A stretch of 64,000 nt of DNA from Caballeronia sp. Lep1P3 (GCF_022879595.1 NZ_CP084266.1:992001-1056000), one strand, 5' to 3'; shown: positions 17,592-26,767, counted from the first letter of the stretch. The notes: generated by a model from the letters alone, not told the origin. Translations and numbers: made by a program.

Positions 17592-18767
17592 ATGAACGGT
17601 ATCGAGGACGCTCGCTGGACTGAACCGCTGGATGCAGTGCTGCGCGACTGGGCGCGCACCGCCGCCGCGCGCGACAAGGCGGGCGGCACCGCCTTTCACG
17701 AGCGACGCCTGTTGCGCGAGAGCGGCCTTCTGCGGCTCTCGATACCGCCGGAATACGGCGGCGACGGCGCGGACTGGTCCACGACGCTCGATATCGTGCG
17801 GCGCATGGCGCAGGTCGACAGTTCGCTCGCGCATCTCTTCGCGTTCCATCATCTTCAACTCGCGACAATCCGCCTCTTCGGGCGCGACGCGCAAATACGC
17901 CGCTGGCTCGCTGAAACCGTCGCACAAGGATGGTTCTGGGGCAACGCGCTCAATCCGCTCGACAAGAGCACGCGCGCCCTGCCCGATGCGGATAACGGCT
18001 ATCTCTTCGATGGCCGCAAGAGCTTCTGTTCCGGCGCACGCGATTCGGATCAACTGCTCGCGTCCGCTTTCGATGACGACGGCCGCCTTCTCATCGCCGT
18101 CACGCCGACGAACCGCGCGGGCATCAGCGTGCTCGACGACTGGGACAACATGGGCCAGCGTCAGACGGACAGCGGCACGGTCGTATTCGAACGGGTACAC
18201 GTTGCAGCCGACGAATTGCTGATCGACCCCGGTCCGCTCTCCAGCCCGTTCGCGTGTCTGCGGCCGTTGCTCGCGCAGGCGATCCTGAGTCACATCTATC
18301 TGGGCATCGGCGAGGGCGCGCTACAAGTTGCGCGCGAGGCGACGCTCGCACAGGCGCGGCCCTGGATTGCGTCGGACGCCGCGCGGCCCAGCGAGGACCC
18401 GTATGTGCTCGCGCATTTCGGCGACTTCTTCGTTGCGCTCGAAGGCGCGCGCCTGCTTGCCGAACGTGCGATGCAGGCGTTCGATCGCGCCTGGCAGCGC
18501 GGCCTCGCGTTGAGCGAAGCAGAGCGCGGCGAGGTCGCCGTCGCGGTGGCGGCATCGAAGGTCGCAGCCGCGCGCGCCGGACTGGATGTCGCGCATCGCA
18601 TGTTCGAGGTCACGGGCGCGCGCTCGACGACAGCGGCACTGCGTCTCGACCGCTTCTGGCGCAACGTGCGCGTGCATACGCTGCACGATCCCATCGACTA
18701 CAAAGTGCGCGAACTCGGCGACTGGGCGCTCAATGGACGGATGCCCGAGCCATCGTTCTATTCGTAG
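17592..18767 (+). CDS. Acyl-CoA dehydrogenase-fold flavoprotein, DszC/SfnB-like monooxygenase
   Basis: A protein of 391 residues with the acyl-CoA dehydrogenase fold. Sequence features fit the DszC/SfnB flavin monooxygenase branch rather than true dehydrogenases: SIPPEYGGDGADWSTTLDIVRRMAQVDSSLAHLFAFHH near the N-terminus, GRKSFCSGARDSDQLLASA in the middle, and the C-terminal VTGARSTTAALRLDRFWRNVRVHTLHDPIDYK. Members oxidise organosulfur compounds or related substrates with reduced flavin. The start at 17592 follows GGAGG at 17581. It is followed 95 bp later by an atypical SDR on the same strand. A flavin reductase is not adjacent. The substrate is unknown. Confidence 0.8.
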   Translation: MNGIEDARWTEPLDAVLRDWARTAAARDKAGGTAFHERRLLRESGLLRLSIPPEYGGDGADWSTTLDIVRRMAQVDSSLAHLFAFHHLQLATIRLFGRDAQIRRWLAETVAQGWFWGNALNPLDKSTRALPDADNGYLFDGRKSFCSGARDSDQLLASAFDDDGRLLIAVTPTNRAGISVLDDWDNMGQRQTDSGTVVFERVHVAADELLIDPGPLSSPFACLRPLLAQAILSHIYLGIGEGALQVAREATLAQARPWIASDAARPSEDPYVLAHFGDFFVALEGARLLAERAMQAFDRAWQRGLALSEAERGEVAVAVAASKVAAARAGLDVAHRMFEVTGARSTTAALRLDRFWRNVRVHTLHDPIDYKVRELGDWALNGRMPEPSFYS

Positions 18768-18862
18768 CACGTGCGTCTCTTTTCGCTCTTCGAACATCGC
18801 GCGCCGCGCGGAAGTCGCGTGCCTCGGCTACCATCGGCATGACCGTTCTCTGGGGTGACGTC

Positions 18863-19564
18863 ATGAGCGATATTCCGTACAAAAGCGCACTCATCATCGG
18901 CGCGGGGCCGGGCATCAGCGGCTCGCTCACGCGCTCGTTGCGCGCGCGCAATCTGCAAGTGGTGATCGCCGCGCGCAACGTCGAGAAGCTCGCACCGCTC
19001 GTCGATGAAACGGGCGCGATCGCGCTGCCCGTCGATGCGGCCAACGCCGGTGAGATGGAACGCCTCTTCAGCGAGACCGAAGCGCGAATCGGCGCGCCTG
19101 AAATCGTGGTCTATAACGCGAGCGGACGCACGCGCGGACTCATCGCCGAACTCGATCCCGCTCAGGTGCAACAGGCGATCGCCGTGTCGGCGCTAGGCGC
19201 TTTCCATGCCGTGCAGCAGGCGGCGAAGCGCATGATTCCAGCGGGCAACGGCGCGATTCTGCTGACGGGCGCAACGGCGGGCGTCAAAGGCTTCGCACTG
19301 TCCGCGCCGTTCGCAATGGGGAAGTTCGCGCTGCGCGGTCTCGCACAGAGCGCGGCGCGCGAACTCGCGCCCAAGGGCATCCACGTTGCGCATTTCGTGA
19401 TCGACGGCGCCGTTCGCGCCGCGCATCGCGCCGACTCTGCCGATGCACCCGACAGCACGCTCGACCCCGATGCCATCGCGCAATCGTATCTCGACGTGCT
19501 GCGACAGCATCGCAGCGCATGGTCGTGGGAGATCGAACTGAGGCCCTGGGTCGAGAAGTTCTGA
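18863..19564 (+). CDS. Atypical short-chain dehydrogenase/reductase lacking the catalytic tyrosine
   Basis: A protein of 233 residues. The N-terminal cofactor site GAGPGISGSL (a variant of GxxxGxG) and YNASG (NAG-like motif) are present, but the usual YxxxK is FAMGK and the catalytic serine region reads LLTGATAG. Thus lysine is kept while both tyrosine and serine are absent. The pattern looks like that of a distinct SDR subgroup whose chemistry is unclear, so loss of function should not be assumed. It starts at the ATG 18863 after a GGGGTGA ribosome site and probably forms an operon with the DszC-like gene. Confidence 0.85.
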   Translation: MSDIPYKSALIIGAGPGISGSLTRSLRARNLQVVIAARNVEKLAPLVDETGAIALPVDAANAGEMERLFSETEARIGAPEIVVYNASGRTRGLIAELDPAQVQQAIAVSALGAFHAVQQAAKRMIPAGNGAILLTGATAGVKGFALSAPFAMGKFALRGLAQSAARELAPKGIHVAHFVIDGAVRAAHRADSADAPDSTLDPDAIAQSYLDVLRQHRSAWSWEIELRPWVEKF

Positions 19565-19571
19565 CGGCCAA

Positions 19572-19721
19572 GAAAGCCTTACGCGCCGCGCCGAGGACCT
19601 GGGCAATATCGCTGCCGCCGAAGGCCGTCGGCAGCTCATCGATGCCCTCAAGCAGAGCCTGGCGCCGTTGCGCGAACTCGTCAAAAGCGCGAAGTTCTTC
19701 GAACGCGGCGAGACGACGTAA
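19572..19721 (+). pseudogene. Orphan coding-like fragment, no start codon
   Basis: An open stretch of about 50 codons with strong third-position GC, encoding helix-rich sequence that includes AEGRRQLIDALKQSLAPL and ends FERGETT at a TAA. There is no ATG or plausible ribosome site, and the frame is closed upstream. The minus strand is also open here, so coding on plus is not certain. It may be the 3' remnant of a lost gene. Family not recognised. Confidence 0.35.
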
Positions 19722-19755
19722 GCGCGGCATCGACGAATAAAGAAACACCCGTTCT

Positions 19756-20280
19756 TTATCGGCTCAACGCCCATTCGAGCGTCCGCGCCTGATTGAGATG
19801 CAAGATGCAAGTGGGCCGCGCGGCAGCCAGCAGCGCCTTTACGTGCGGATTCGTCGTCGAGCGGATGATGTCGTCGGTCGCTGCGATCCATCGCTCATGC
19901 CACACGATCTCTCGTCGCACATACGCGAGGTCGAAATCGCGGCTTCCCAGTTCGTCGAGTGTGTCAAGGTCGCCGCGTGCCTGATTCGCGAGCGCGTCGC
20001 TCATGGCGCTCGCGCGAGCCTGCGCGCCGAACTGCGCGAGCATGGCGGCCGCGCGGCGCTCGGCGTCGCCGTGTTCGGCGACGAGCCTGCGCGCGAAGTT
20101 CTGCACGCTTCGGGACTGCGTTCTGCGCAATGCAAGCTCGCCGACAGCGACATCCGACCGATTCGCCACGATGACGACGCCGACGACTTGCGCACCGGTC
20201 AGAGGCCCATCTTGCGCATGCGCGCACAAACTCTTTGCGACGAGCAGCGCGAGTGCCACTGCATGCGATGCAAGTTTCAT
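19756..20280 (-). CDS. Exported DUF4142 protein
   Basis: A protein of 174 residues with a signal peptide (cleavage after AHA near residue 22) and a DUF4142 four-helix ferritin-like bundle: VVIVANRSDVAVGELALRRTQSRSVQNFARRLVAEHGDAERR followed by a second helical pair. DUF4142 proteins are common in the periplasm of soil bacteria and of unknown function. It lies between orphan sequence and the small exported protein at 20424, divergent from the latter. Confidence 0.85.
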   Translation of the reverse strand: MKLASHAVALALLVAKSLCAHAQDGPLTGAQVVGVVIVANRSDVAVGELALRRTQSRSVQNFARRLVAEHGDAERRAAAMLAQFGAQARASAMSDALANQARGDLDTLDELGSRDFDLAYVRREIVWHERWIAATDDIIRSTTNPHVKALLAAARPTCILHLNQARTLEWALSR

Positions 20281-20423
20281 GGATCGACTCCGAAGTCGTC
20301 TTCGTGAAAGAGATTCGACGCGCGACGCTGGAACACTGGTTGCTCAGACGAATAGGCTGAAGACCCATAAATCGTGCTGCTTGCGACGCTCTCCAGCAAG
20401 GTAATCTCTGAGAGGAACTCGAA

Positions 20424-20708
20424 ATGAAAACACGTCATCTTGTCACGGTTGCGGCCGCCGCACTGCTCGTTGCGAACGGCGCTGCCCTGGCTCAGGAACA
20501 AAGCGCACCGATGGCTGGCGCCCCTCACACCACCGATTCCAGCACCGCGACCTACGGTGCATCCACATACCGCGGCTCGGACTATGGTGGCGCCGCATAC
20601 GGCGGTGATAACTCGGCCGGCGCTCGCAATTATGGCGACTGGGTCAGAGGCCGCAACCCGGCCAATTGCCCGGCGGGACTCGCATGTAACGTCTATAAAG
20701 GATCGTGA
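20424..20708 (+). CDS. Small exported glycine/tyrosine-rich protein
   Basis: A protein of 94 residues with a clear signal peptide (MKTRHLVTVAAAALLVANGAALA) and a low-complexity Gly/Tyr/Ser region (YRGSDYGGAAYGGDNSAG), ending with a two-cysteine tail CPAGLACNVYKGS that could form a disulfide. A good ribosome site GAGAGGAA precedes the ATG. Similar small exported proteins with a C-terminal cysteine pair are familiar in Burkholderiaceae, but no function is known to me. Confidence 0.75.
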   Translation: MKTRHLVTVAAAALLVANGAALAQEQSAPMAGAPHTTDSSTATYGASTYRGSDYGGAAYGGDNSAGARNYGDWVRGRNPANCPAGLACNVYKGS

Positions 20709-20854
20709 GTCCGCACAACAGGGCGAACACCTGGCCTGGCACGCGACGGCTGCATTCACGCAGTCGTCGCTTCGCGGCTCGCTGCCGACATACGCACTAG
20801 CCAGCAGCCTCTGCGTTGCTACAATCGGCGGATTCCCCAGACCGCACGATCACG

Positions 20855-21484
20855 ATGTCCCGACACCTCGCATCGCCGCTCGCAGCGCTCGCGCTCGCTT
20901 ATGCATGCGGCGTTGCTTCAGCGCCGGCCAATGCCGCTGACGACGCCACCCAGACAATCGTGATGGTCCGGCACGGCGAGAAGCCCGCAGAAGGACTGGG
21001 CCAGCTTTCGTGTCAGGGACTCAATCGGGCGCTCGCGTTACCGCGCATCATCGAAACGAAGTACGGGCGGCCTCGCGCGATCTTCGCGCCCGACCCCGCG
21101 AAACAGAAGAACGATCGCGGCACGCGATACGACTACGTGCGCCCACTGGCAACCATCGAACCTGCCGCGATCTATTTCGGCTTGCCGGTCGACGCATCCA
21201 TCGGTTTCAAGAATACCGACAAGCTCGTCGACGCTCTGCTTGCGCCGGATTATCGAAGCAGCCTTGTCGTCGTTGCATGGGAGCATGCGATCGTCGAAGA
21301 AGCGGCGCGCCGCATCGTCACGCGCTTCGGCGGCAATGCGTCCAGCGTGCCGCGATGGGAAAGCGCGGACTTCGACAGCATCTATGTCGTGCGCATCGCT
21401 CGCAGTGCGGGAAAGACCGTCGTGTCATTCGACGTCGAACAGGAAGGCTTGAACGATCGACCCACGGTCTGCCCGCAGCATTGA
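20855..21484 (+). CDS. Exported histidine phosphatase superfamily protein
   Basis: A protein of 209 residues with a signal peptide (MSRHLASPLAALALAYACGVASAPANA) followed by TIVMVRHGEKP, the RHG motif of branch 1 histidine phosphatases; the second catalytic histidine is plausibly in WEHAIVEE. The frame is open from a TTG at 20816, but the ATG at 20855 starts the signal peptide. A periplasmic phosphatase role is likely; the substrate is unknown. Confidence 0.85.
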   Translation: MSRHLASPLAALALAYACGVASAPANAADDATQTIVMVRHGEKPAEGLGQLSCQGLNRALALPRIIETKYGRPRAIFAPDPAKQKNDRGTRYDYVRPLATIEPAAIYFGLPVDASIGFKNTDKLVDALLAPDYRSSLVVVAWEHAIVEEAARRIVTRFGGNASSVPRWESADFDSIYVVRIARSAGKTVVSFDVEQEGLNDRPTVCPQH

Positions 21485-21490
21485 AGCCGT

Positions 21491-22051
21491 TCAGAGCTGA
21501 AAGAACGCAAAGACCGATACACCGAGTCCCGCCGCGCCCATGAGCCCCGCAAGCACGAACAGTTTGCGGCTTCCCGTGAGCGAAGTGATGGCCGCAAGCG
21601 AGATCGCCACGCTCAGCCACGCGAGCGCCTGCCCGAACAAATGCTGCGGATGTTCCTTCTGCTCGGAGCGGCGATTCGCGTTTTCCACCTGTTTTTCCAG
21701 CTCTTGCGCCTTCGCGGCGATCTGCTTCTTGCGATCTTCGTACTTGTTGATCTGATCGCGATAGAACGCCTGACGCGCGGGCGGCGCGAGTTCCGCCGCG
21801 AGTTCCATCAAGTGACCCTTGCTCGATTGCGCCTGATAGTAGCTCCATTGATCGCTCGCCTTGCTTTGCTGAAGAACGGCATCGTTCTTGAAGATGAGCG
21901 CCTCTGTCTGCAAGACGCCTTCCTCATAGTGCAAAAGCCCTGACAAGGCCGCGAGAATCGCGGTGAAGACAGCGACCCATCGCGACAAGGGATCGCCTGC
22001 ATGAGCCGCATGCTCGACGAGATGTTCGTGAGGTGCATGTTCGTGGGACAT
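21491..22051 (-). CDS. DUF4337 membrane protein
   Basis: A protein of 186 residues: a histidine-rich N-terminus (HEHAPHEHLVEHAAHAG), one hydrophobic helix (residues 26-42), a long charged coiled-coil region with KYEDRKKQIAAKAQELEKQV, and two C-terminal helices (LAWLSVAISLAAITSLTG, KLFVLAGLMGAAGLGVSVFAFF). This is the DUF4337 architecture. It converges on the phosphatase gene with 6 bp between stops. Function unknown. Confidence 0.88.
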   Translation of the reverse strand: MSHEHAPHEHLVEHAAHAGDPLSRWVAVFTAILAALSGLLHYEEGVLQTEALIFKNDAVLQQSKASDQWSYYQAQSSKGHLMELAAELAPPARQAFYRDQINKYEDRKKQIAAKAQELEKQVENANRRSEQKEHPQHLFGQALAWLSVAISLAAITSLTGSRKLFVLAGLMGAAGLGVSVFAFFQL

Positions 22052-22202
22052 GGTTCCGTATGCGCGTCGTGAATGCGATGTAAAAGCCGAGAACCGGCGA
22101 TCTTATCTCAATAATTCATGCGGCATGCATGCGACTGCATCTCGAACGCGGCACAGGATTTGCCGATAATGAAAACCCGCATGCAGAAAAACAAGATCTC
22201 CG

Positions 22203-23390
22203 ATGCCTTCATCCCCTGCCTTCAAATCGCTTGCGTTCGTGAACGTCGCGCTCGTCTTCATGATCGCGATGGCGGGCACGACGCTGCCCACGTCGATCTA
22301 CCGCGACTATCAGACCGCATACGGATTCAGTCCGGCGATCATCACCGTCATTTACGCGAGCTACGCGCTCGGCGTACTCGGCGGGCTGCTCGCGATGGGC
22401 AACTGGTCCGATCAGCTCGGACGCAAGCGCATGCTGCGATACGGCCTGCTGGCATCGGGCGTATCGGCGCTGACGTTCCTCGCTGCGCACGGCCTCGCGA
22501 TGCTGATGCTCGGCAGGCTCTTGTCGGGCATATCGGCGGGCATCTTCACCGGCACCGCGACGGTCGCGATCATCGAACTGAGTCCCGAAGCATGGCGCGG
22601 CAAGGCGACACTGACGGCGACGGCGTCGAACATGCTCGGACTCGGCCTCGGTCCGGTGCTGAGCGGCGCACTCGTTCAATATGCGCCCTGGCCGACGCGT
22701 CTCTCGTATGCCGTGCATCTTGCACTGCTCGCGCTCGCCATTCTGTTGTTGCGCGGCGTGCCCGAGACCGTGGACGTCGCGCAGCGCCCGGTGCTTCGCC
22801 CGCAGCGGATCGCGTTGCCGCAAGGCGTTCGGGCCGCGTTCATGCCCGCCGCGCTGTCGGGATTCGCGGGCTTCGTCGTCGTCGGATTCTTTGCGGCGGT
22901 CTCGCCTCAACTCATGCGCGGCGTGCTCGGTTATCGCAGCACGCTCGTCATCGGACTGGGCGTGTTTCTGATCTTTCTCTTCTCCACCCTTGGACAAAGT
23001 CTCGAACGCGCCATTGCACAGCGATTTCGTCAGGCCGTCGGATGCGCGTGTCTCGTCATCGGTCTGGTGGCTCTGGCGGTTTGCGCTTGGCAGCGCTCGC
23101 CGCTTGCGCTCTATGTCGGCACGGCAATCTGCGGACTTGGACAAGGCATCGGCTTTCGCGCGGCGATGGGCGAGATCGCGAGCAAGACGCCGCCGGAGCG
23201 CAAGGCGGAAGTCACATCGACGTTCTTCGTCGTGCTCTATGTGGCTATCTCGCTGCCCGTTATCGGCATCGGCGTGGCGATACAGCGCGAAGGCATCGCT
23301 CTCGCGACGATGACGTTTGCCGCCGTCACCATCGTCATCGTGCTAGCGGCACTGGTGCTTCTGTCACGCAACAGCCGCCGCGCGCAATGA
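22203..23390 (+). CDS. MFS transporter (drug/sugar efflux type)
   Basis: A protein of 395 residues with 12 hydrophobic segments. The MFS loop 2-3 signature is GNWSDQLGRKRMLRYG, with YASYALGVLGGLLAMG before it. It resembles YfcJ/arabinose-efflux-like permeases. It stands alone: divergent from the DUF4337 gene and convergent with the esterase gene. No substrate can be deduced. Confidence 0.88.
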   Translation: MPSSPAFKSLAFVNVALVFMIAMAGTTLPTSIYRDYQTAYGFSPAIITVIYASYALGVLGGLLAMGNWSDQLGRKRMLRYGLLASGVSALTFLAAHGLAMLMLGRLLSGISAGIFTGTATVAIIELSPEAWRGKATLTATASNMLGLGLGPVLSGALVQYAPWPTRLSYAVHLALLALAILLLRGVPETVDVAQRPVLRPQRIALPQGVRAAFMPAALSGFAGFVVVGFFAAVSPQLMRGVLGYRSTLVIGLGVFLIFLFSTLGQSLERAIAQRFRQAVGCACLVIGLVALAVCAWQRSPLALYVGTAICGLGQGIGFRAAMGEIASKTPPERKAEVTSTFFVVLYVAISLPVIGIGVAIQREGIALATMTFAAVTIVIVLAALVLLSRNSRRAQ

Positions 23391-23447
23391 AGCGCTGCGC
23401 GTTTCCTGCGAATGCAATCACAATTCACAGAAGCCGCAAGTGCAAAC

Positions 23448-24332
23448 TCATTGCGCCTTTCTTGCGACCGAAGCAAGCTGCCTGAGCCTGCGCGCAAGCG
23501 CGCGCGAGACGACGGGCGTCGGCTGCGCGTCAGGCGCGAAAGCCGCCGCGCTTTCGCGCAGGAACAACGCGCATTCGCGCGCGACGACTTCGCGCTCGTT
23601 GTCCGAAGAAATCATGTGATACGAGTCGTCGAGCCAGATAGTTCTAACGAACGACGCACCGACATTCGCCTCGACCAGACGCGCATTATGGGGACTCGAC
23701 GTTTCGTCGTCGATGGCGTGAATGACGAGGCAGTCGCTTTTGATTTCCTGCAGGCTTTTTCTGACTCTTCCCGCAAGACGACGCGCCTCATGCACCGCCG
23801 CCACCGTTATGAACGCAGGGCCGACTTCGCTGATATCGTTCTTTTCCATGGCTCGCGCGATCTTGGAGCGGAGCGCCTCGTTACGCAAGCCGAACGGCTC
23901 TTTCTCGCGATAACGGAATCGCGATCGCATCGGCGTGTAATAGAGCCACAAAAGCAGGAATCTGTACCACGGCATAGCCCAGCCGTCATAGTTCAGCGTG
24001 ACGGATAGCAATAGAATCGCCCGCGCCGCCGGACGTTCCTGCGCAACCGAGGCCGCGAGTGTCGCGCCCATCGATAGCCCGCAAATCGATACGTGACGAT
24101 AGTGCGCGCAGAGTGCATCGAACTCCGCGACCGCCGCGCTGATCCATTGCTCCATCGGCGTATGCCCCGTTCCCGCGCTGTAACCCGCGAGCTTAGGCGT
24201 ATGCGTGACGAACCCTTCTTCCGTCAGATAGCGGGCGATAAACCGCAATTCGAGCGGCGAACTCGACAGCCCATGCAATAGCAATACAGCGTGATCGGCG
24301 GTCTCCCGAACCGGGAAAAGAGGATTCTTCAA
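23448..24332 (-). CDS. Alpha/beta hydrolase, carboxylesterase Est30/YvaK-like
   Basis: A protein of about 294 residues. HAVLLLHGLSSSPLELRFIARYL gives the oxyanion loop and GLSMGA the nucleophile elbow; the acid is likely in HAIDDETSSP and the base in DDSYHMIS. The frame runs up to 24413 inside the upstream gene. I prefer the TTG at 24332, which has GAGGA six bases upstream and starts just after the upstream stop at 24335, before LKNPLFPV. The two genes are probably cotranscribed. The substrate is presumably a short-chain or monoacyl ester. Confidence 0.85.
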   Translation of the reverse strand: MKNPLFPVRETADHAVLLLHGLSSSPLELRFIARYLTEEGFVTHTPKLAGYSAGTGHTPMEQWISAAVAEFDALCAHYRHVSICGLSMGATLAASVAQERPAARAILLLSVTLNYDGWAMPWYRFLLLWLYYTPMRSRFRYREKEPFGLRNEALRSKIARAMEKNDISEVGPAFITVAAVHEARRLAGRVRKSLQEIKSDCLVIHAIDDETSSPHNARLVEANVGASFVRTIWLDDSYHMISSDNEREVVARECALFLRESAAAFAPDAQPTPVVSRALARRLRQLASVARKAQ

Positions 24333-24334
24333 AG

Positions 24335-25114
24335 TCAGTCCTCGGTTCGCAGAACCAGAAAGGCCCCGGACGGTGTGAAGAACTGCTCGCAAACGCATTC
24401 CACTGCGCGCCACTCATTGCTACCAGAGAGAAAGCGCATGCGATGGTGACCCGGCAGCAGTTGATCGCTTGCGCGAGTGAGATCGTCGGGATGGACCTGG
24501 GCGTGTTTTACGCCATACGCGATGCCCGCGCGAAACGGTTCATCGTTGTCGCCGGCCGCTTCGGCCATGACGCTTGCCGGCAATGCGCCGCTTGCGACAT
24601 CGAGCCCTTTGATGAGAATCAACGAGCGCGTGTATTGGACGATGTGATGCAGCATGCGGTGCATTTCATCGGTGGCACGCCGCGAGATCAACCGCTCGTT
24701 GTCATGGCGCAGGAGCATTTCATAGCGCGACTGAGACACTGCGCCAAGCAATTCCGCGCGATATTGCGCCCTTCGCAGCCGCTCGACGAGCGTAATGAGG
24801 ACGATCGTCACCAGCAGATAGGAGACGAGGAGCTTGATGTCCGACTGATCGATCACCTCGATATGACCATACGGCGGAACGAACAAATAATCGGCGATGC
24901 ACAACCCGGCGAACATCACGCAGCAGGCGGGGCCGAGGCCGCCGTAGTACTGCACCAATACGGCTGCGATCAGAAAGGCAGTGCCGGGCATGACCGCGCC
25001 AAGCACCGGGTGGAGCAACGTGCGAATGAACGCAGCCGACAGAAGCGCGACGAGTGCGATCGCCCAACGCTTGGGTCCGCGGGGCGCCCATCGCCCGGAA
25101 TTTCGGACTTTCAT
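24335..25114 (-). CDS. DUF4118 membrane protein (KdpD-like membrane domain)
   Basis: A protein of 259 residues. Four hydrophobic segments in residues 16-107, including GTAFLIAAVLVQYYGGLGPACCVMFAGLCIADYLFVPP, match DUF4118, the membrane domain of KdpD and many hybrid sensors. A coiled segment (RRAQYRAELLGAVSQSR) follows, but there is no histidine kinase domain; the C-terminal 130 residues are of unknown fold. It is a stand-alone sensor-like protein immediately upstream of the hydrolase gene. Confidence 0.8.
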   Translation of the reverse strand: MKVRNSGRWAPRGPKRWAIALVALLSAAFIRTLLHPVLGAVMPGTAFLIAAVLVQYYGGLGPACCVMFAGLCIADYLFVPPYGHIEVIDQSDIKLLVSYLLVTIVLITLVERLRRAQYRAELLGAVSQSRYEMLLRHDNERLISRRATDEMHRMLHHIVQYTRSLILIKGLDVASGALPASVMAEAAGDNDEPFRAGIAYGVKHAQVHPDDLTRASDQLLPGHHRMRFLSGSNEWRAVECVCEQFFTPSGAFLVLRTED

Positions 25115-25231
25115 TTTTTTCTTAGGGGCGAGAACGACGATGGTCCGCCGCTCCGATTACAACAATCGACGGTGAGACCGGGAAGCGTCGGCGGATCATA
25201 GCCTGCGCTGAAACGGTCGCGGATGTCCTTG

Positions 25232-25253
25232 GACTCTTTTTGCCAAAAGAGTC
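25232..25253. other. Stem-loop with 9-bp arms GACTCTTTT / AAAAGAGTC
   Basis: A perfect inverted repeat with a TGCC loop, located between the DUF4118 gene start (25114) and the mbfA stop (25328). On the minus strand it lies 75 bp after mbfA, where a terminator is expected, but no T-run follows the stem; the T-run is inside the arm. It may be a weak terminator or an operator. Confidence 0.4.
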
Positions 25254-25327
25254 GATGTTATGCGTTGCCGCCTTAACGGGCGCTTATGTGATGAGCCGCC
25301 GAACAACAGCCGTCACTGACAGACGGC

Positions 25328-26452
25328 TTACGAAACGGACACGCCGAGCAAATGCCCGACGCCGTAAGTAAAAGCGGCTGCCACGAGTCCGATGACAATT
25401 TGTCGCGCCGCCGAGAACATTGCACTCCGGCCATTGAATAGCGACGTGAAAATTCCTATCGCCGCAAGCGCAAGCACGCTTAAGACGATGCACTGAATGA
25501 TTGCGGACTTGCCGGAGGACCAGAGAAACGACACTGCCGGAAAAAGCGCTCCCGCCGAGAACAGACAGAACGAGACCGCCGCCGCAGACCACGGATTTCC
25601 GCCTAGTTCGGCGGGATCGAGTCCGAGTTCTTCGCGGGTCAGGGCGTCGAGCGCCTTGTCCTTGTCGCGCATGATTTGCGAGGCAACGCGGCTTGCTTCC
25701 GCACCGTCGAGACCCTTCGCCCGATAGATGAGCCGAAGCTCATGCTCCTCCGCTTCCGGCGTGTGCTCGAGTTCGTCGGCTTCCTTTGCGATCTGCGTCT
25801 TGGCGAGTTCGCGCGCGTTAGTCACCGACAACCATTCGCCAAGCGCCATCGAACAGGCGCCCGCGATGATTCCGGCAAGCGCAGTGAGCAATATCGCCTT
25901 GTTGCCGGTGCCCGCACCCGCCACGCCCATGATGAGGCAGAAATTGGATACCAGGCCGTCGTTCGCGCCGAGCACGGCCGCGCGAAGATCATTGCCCGAC
26001 GACACGCCTCTGTGCCAGGACTCCGCTCCCGCGATCTCTGAACCTTTGGTCGCGCCGGGCTTTCCATCATTCGCGAGCGACTGGACGATGCTCGCGTGAT
26101 GATGTTCGTCTTCCGACATCTTCGCGGTGTCGGGGGAACCGGAATATTTGTTTCTGTCCGCGAACTCCGCGGCCGCGAGCGAAGGCAGAACGAAGCGTGG
26201 GCCGAACACATGGACTAGCCCTTTCATCAGCGCCGTCTTGATGCTCGCGCCAGCAGGCACGCGCTGCTGGTTCGCTTTGAGTTTGTCGGCCCATACCTGC
26301 GCATGCTGTCTTTCCGATGCGGCCAGTTCGCTGTAGACCTGCTTTATTTTCTTGTCCGTCTCGACGCGCGAGAGCGTTTCATAAAGCGCCGCACTGTGAA
26401 TTTCGTCGACAAAGTTCGCGCGGTAGCGCCTTAGCTCGTTCTTCGAAGCCAT
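25328..26452 (-). CDS. mbfA: MbfA-like ferritin/VIT1 fusion, iron or manganese exporter
   Basis: A protein of 374 residues with two parts. The N-terminal ferritin-like domain (about 1-140) has ExxH-type metal ligands in YETLSRVETDKK, ASERQHAQVW and SEDEHHHASIVQ. The C-terminal VIT1/CCC1 domain (about 150-374) has five hydrophobic helices with DLRAAVLGANDGLVSNFCLIMGVAGA and the cytoplasmic acidic loop EADELEHTPEAEEHE. MbfA proteins export iron and protect against peroxide stress. In alphaproteobacteria they are under Irr; no such site was identified here. Divergent from the PAP2 gene. Confidence 0.9.
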   Translation of the reverse strand: MASKNELRRYRANFVDEIHSAALYETLSRVETDKKIKQVYSELAASERQHAQVWADKLKANQQRVPAGASIKTALMKGLVHVFGPRFVLPSLAAAEFADRNKYSGSPDTAKMSEDEHHHASIVQSLANDGKPGATKGSEIAGAESWHRGVSSGNDLRAAVLGANDGLVSNFCLIMGVAGAGTGNKAILLTALAGIIAGACSMALGEWLSVTNARELAKTQIAKEADELEHTPEAEEHELRLIYRAKGLDGAEASRVASQIMRDKDKALDALTREELGLDPAELGGNPWSAAAVSFCLFSAGALFPAVSFLWSSGKSAIIQCIVLSVLALAAIGIFTSLFNGRSAMFSAARQIVIGLVAAAFTYGVGHLLGVSVS

Positions 26453-26767
26453 GTCTTTCTGCTTTGGGGAAATAGGCCACTGTATTCCGCTGCGCCGGTA
26501 TTCGGCCCGATAACCTCAGAACGTGCGTTGAGCAAGAACGCGAATGGTTCGCGTTCGGACGAGGCGGGGGTTTAGCGCATCGCGCAATCCGCGGTTCACG
26601 CGCATTTCTTTAGGGCGGGAACGCACTGATTGGTATGAGTTGATACGATACTTTTGGCGCCGTGTTCCCAGAAGCGCAAGCGTATGCGCTCTGGACTCGC
26701 GAAACGCACTCGAACAAGAACGGCAGCACGCTTAGCCGCACCTAGTGCGATCCTGAATAATAGGTTA
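26453..26767. other. Divergent intergenic region between mbfA and the PAP2 gene
   Basis: 315 bp that must hold both promoters. The frame of the PAP2 gene is open from 26654, but the residues before 26768 are arginine-rich and not credible. No clear iron-responsive box or dyad was found by eye. Confidence 0.4.

Noticed and set aside
18863..19564. SDR at 18863 as a pseudogene because YxxxK is broken
   Set aside because: The frame, length and cofactor site are intact and the FxxxK segment is embedded in well-formed sequence, so it is more likely a variant subgroup.
25232..25253. Stem-loop as a confident rho-independent terminator of mbfA
   Set aside because: No uridine run follows the stem on the relevant strand, so it is listed only as a stem-loop.
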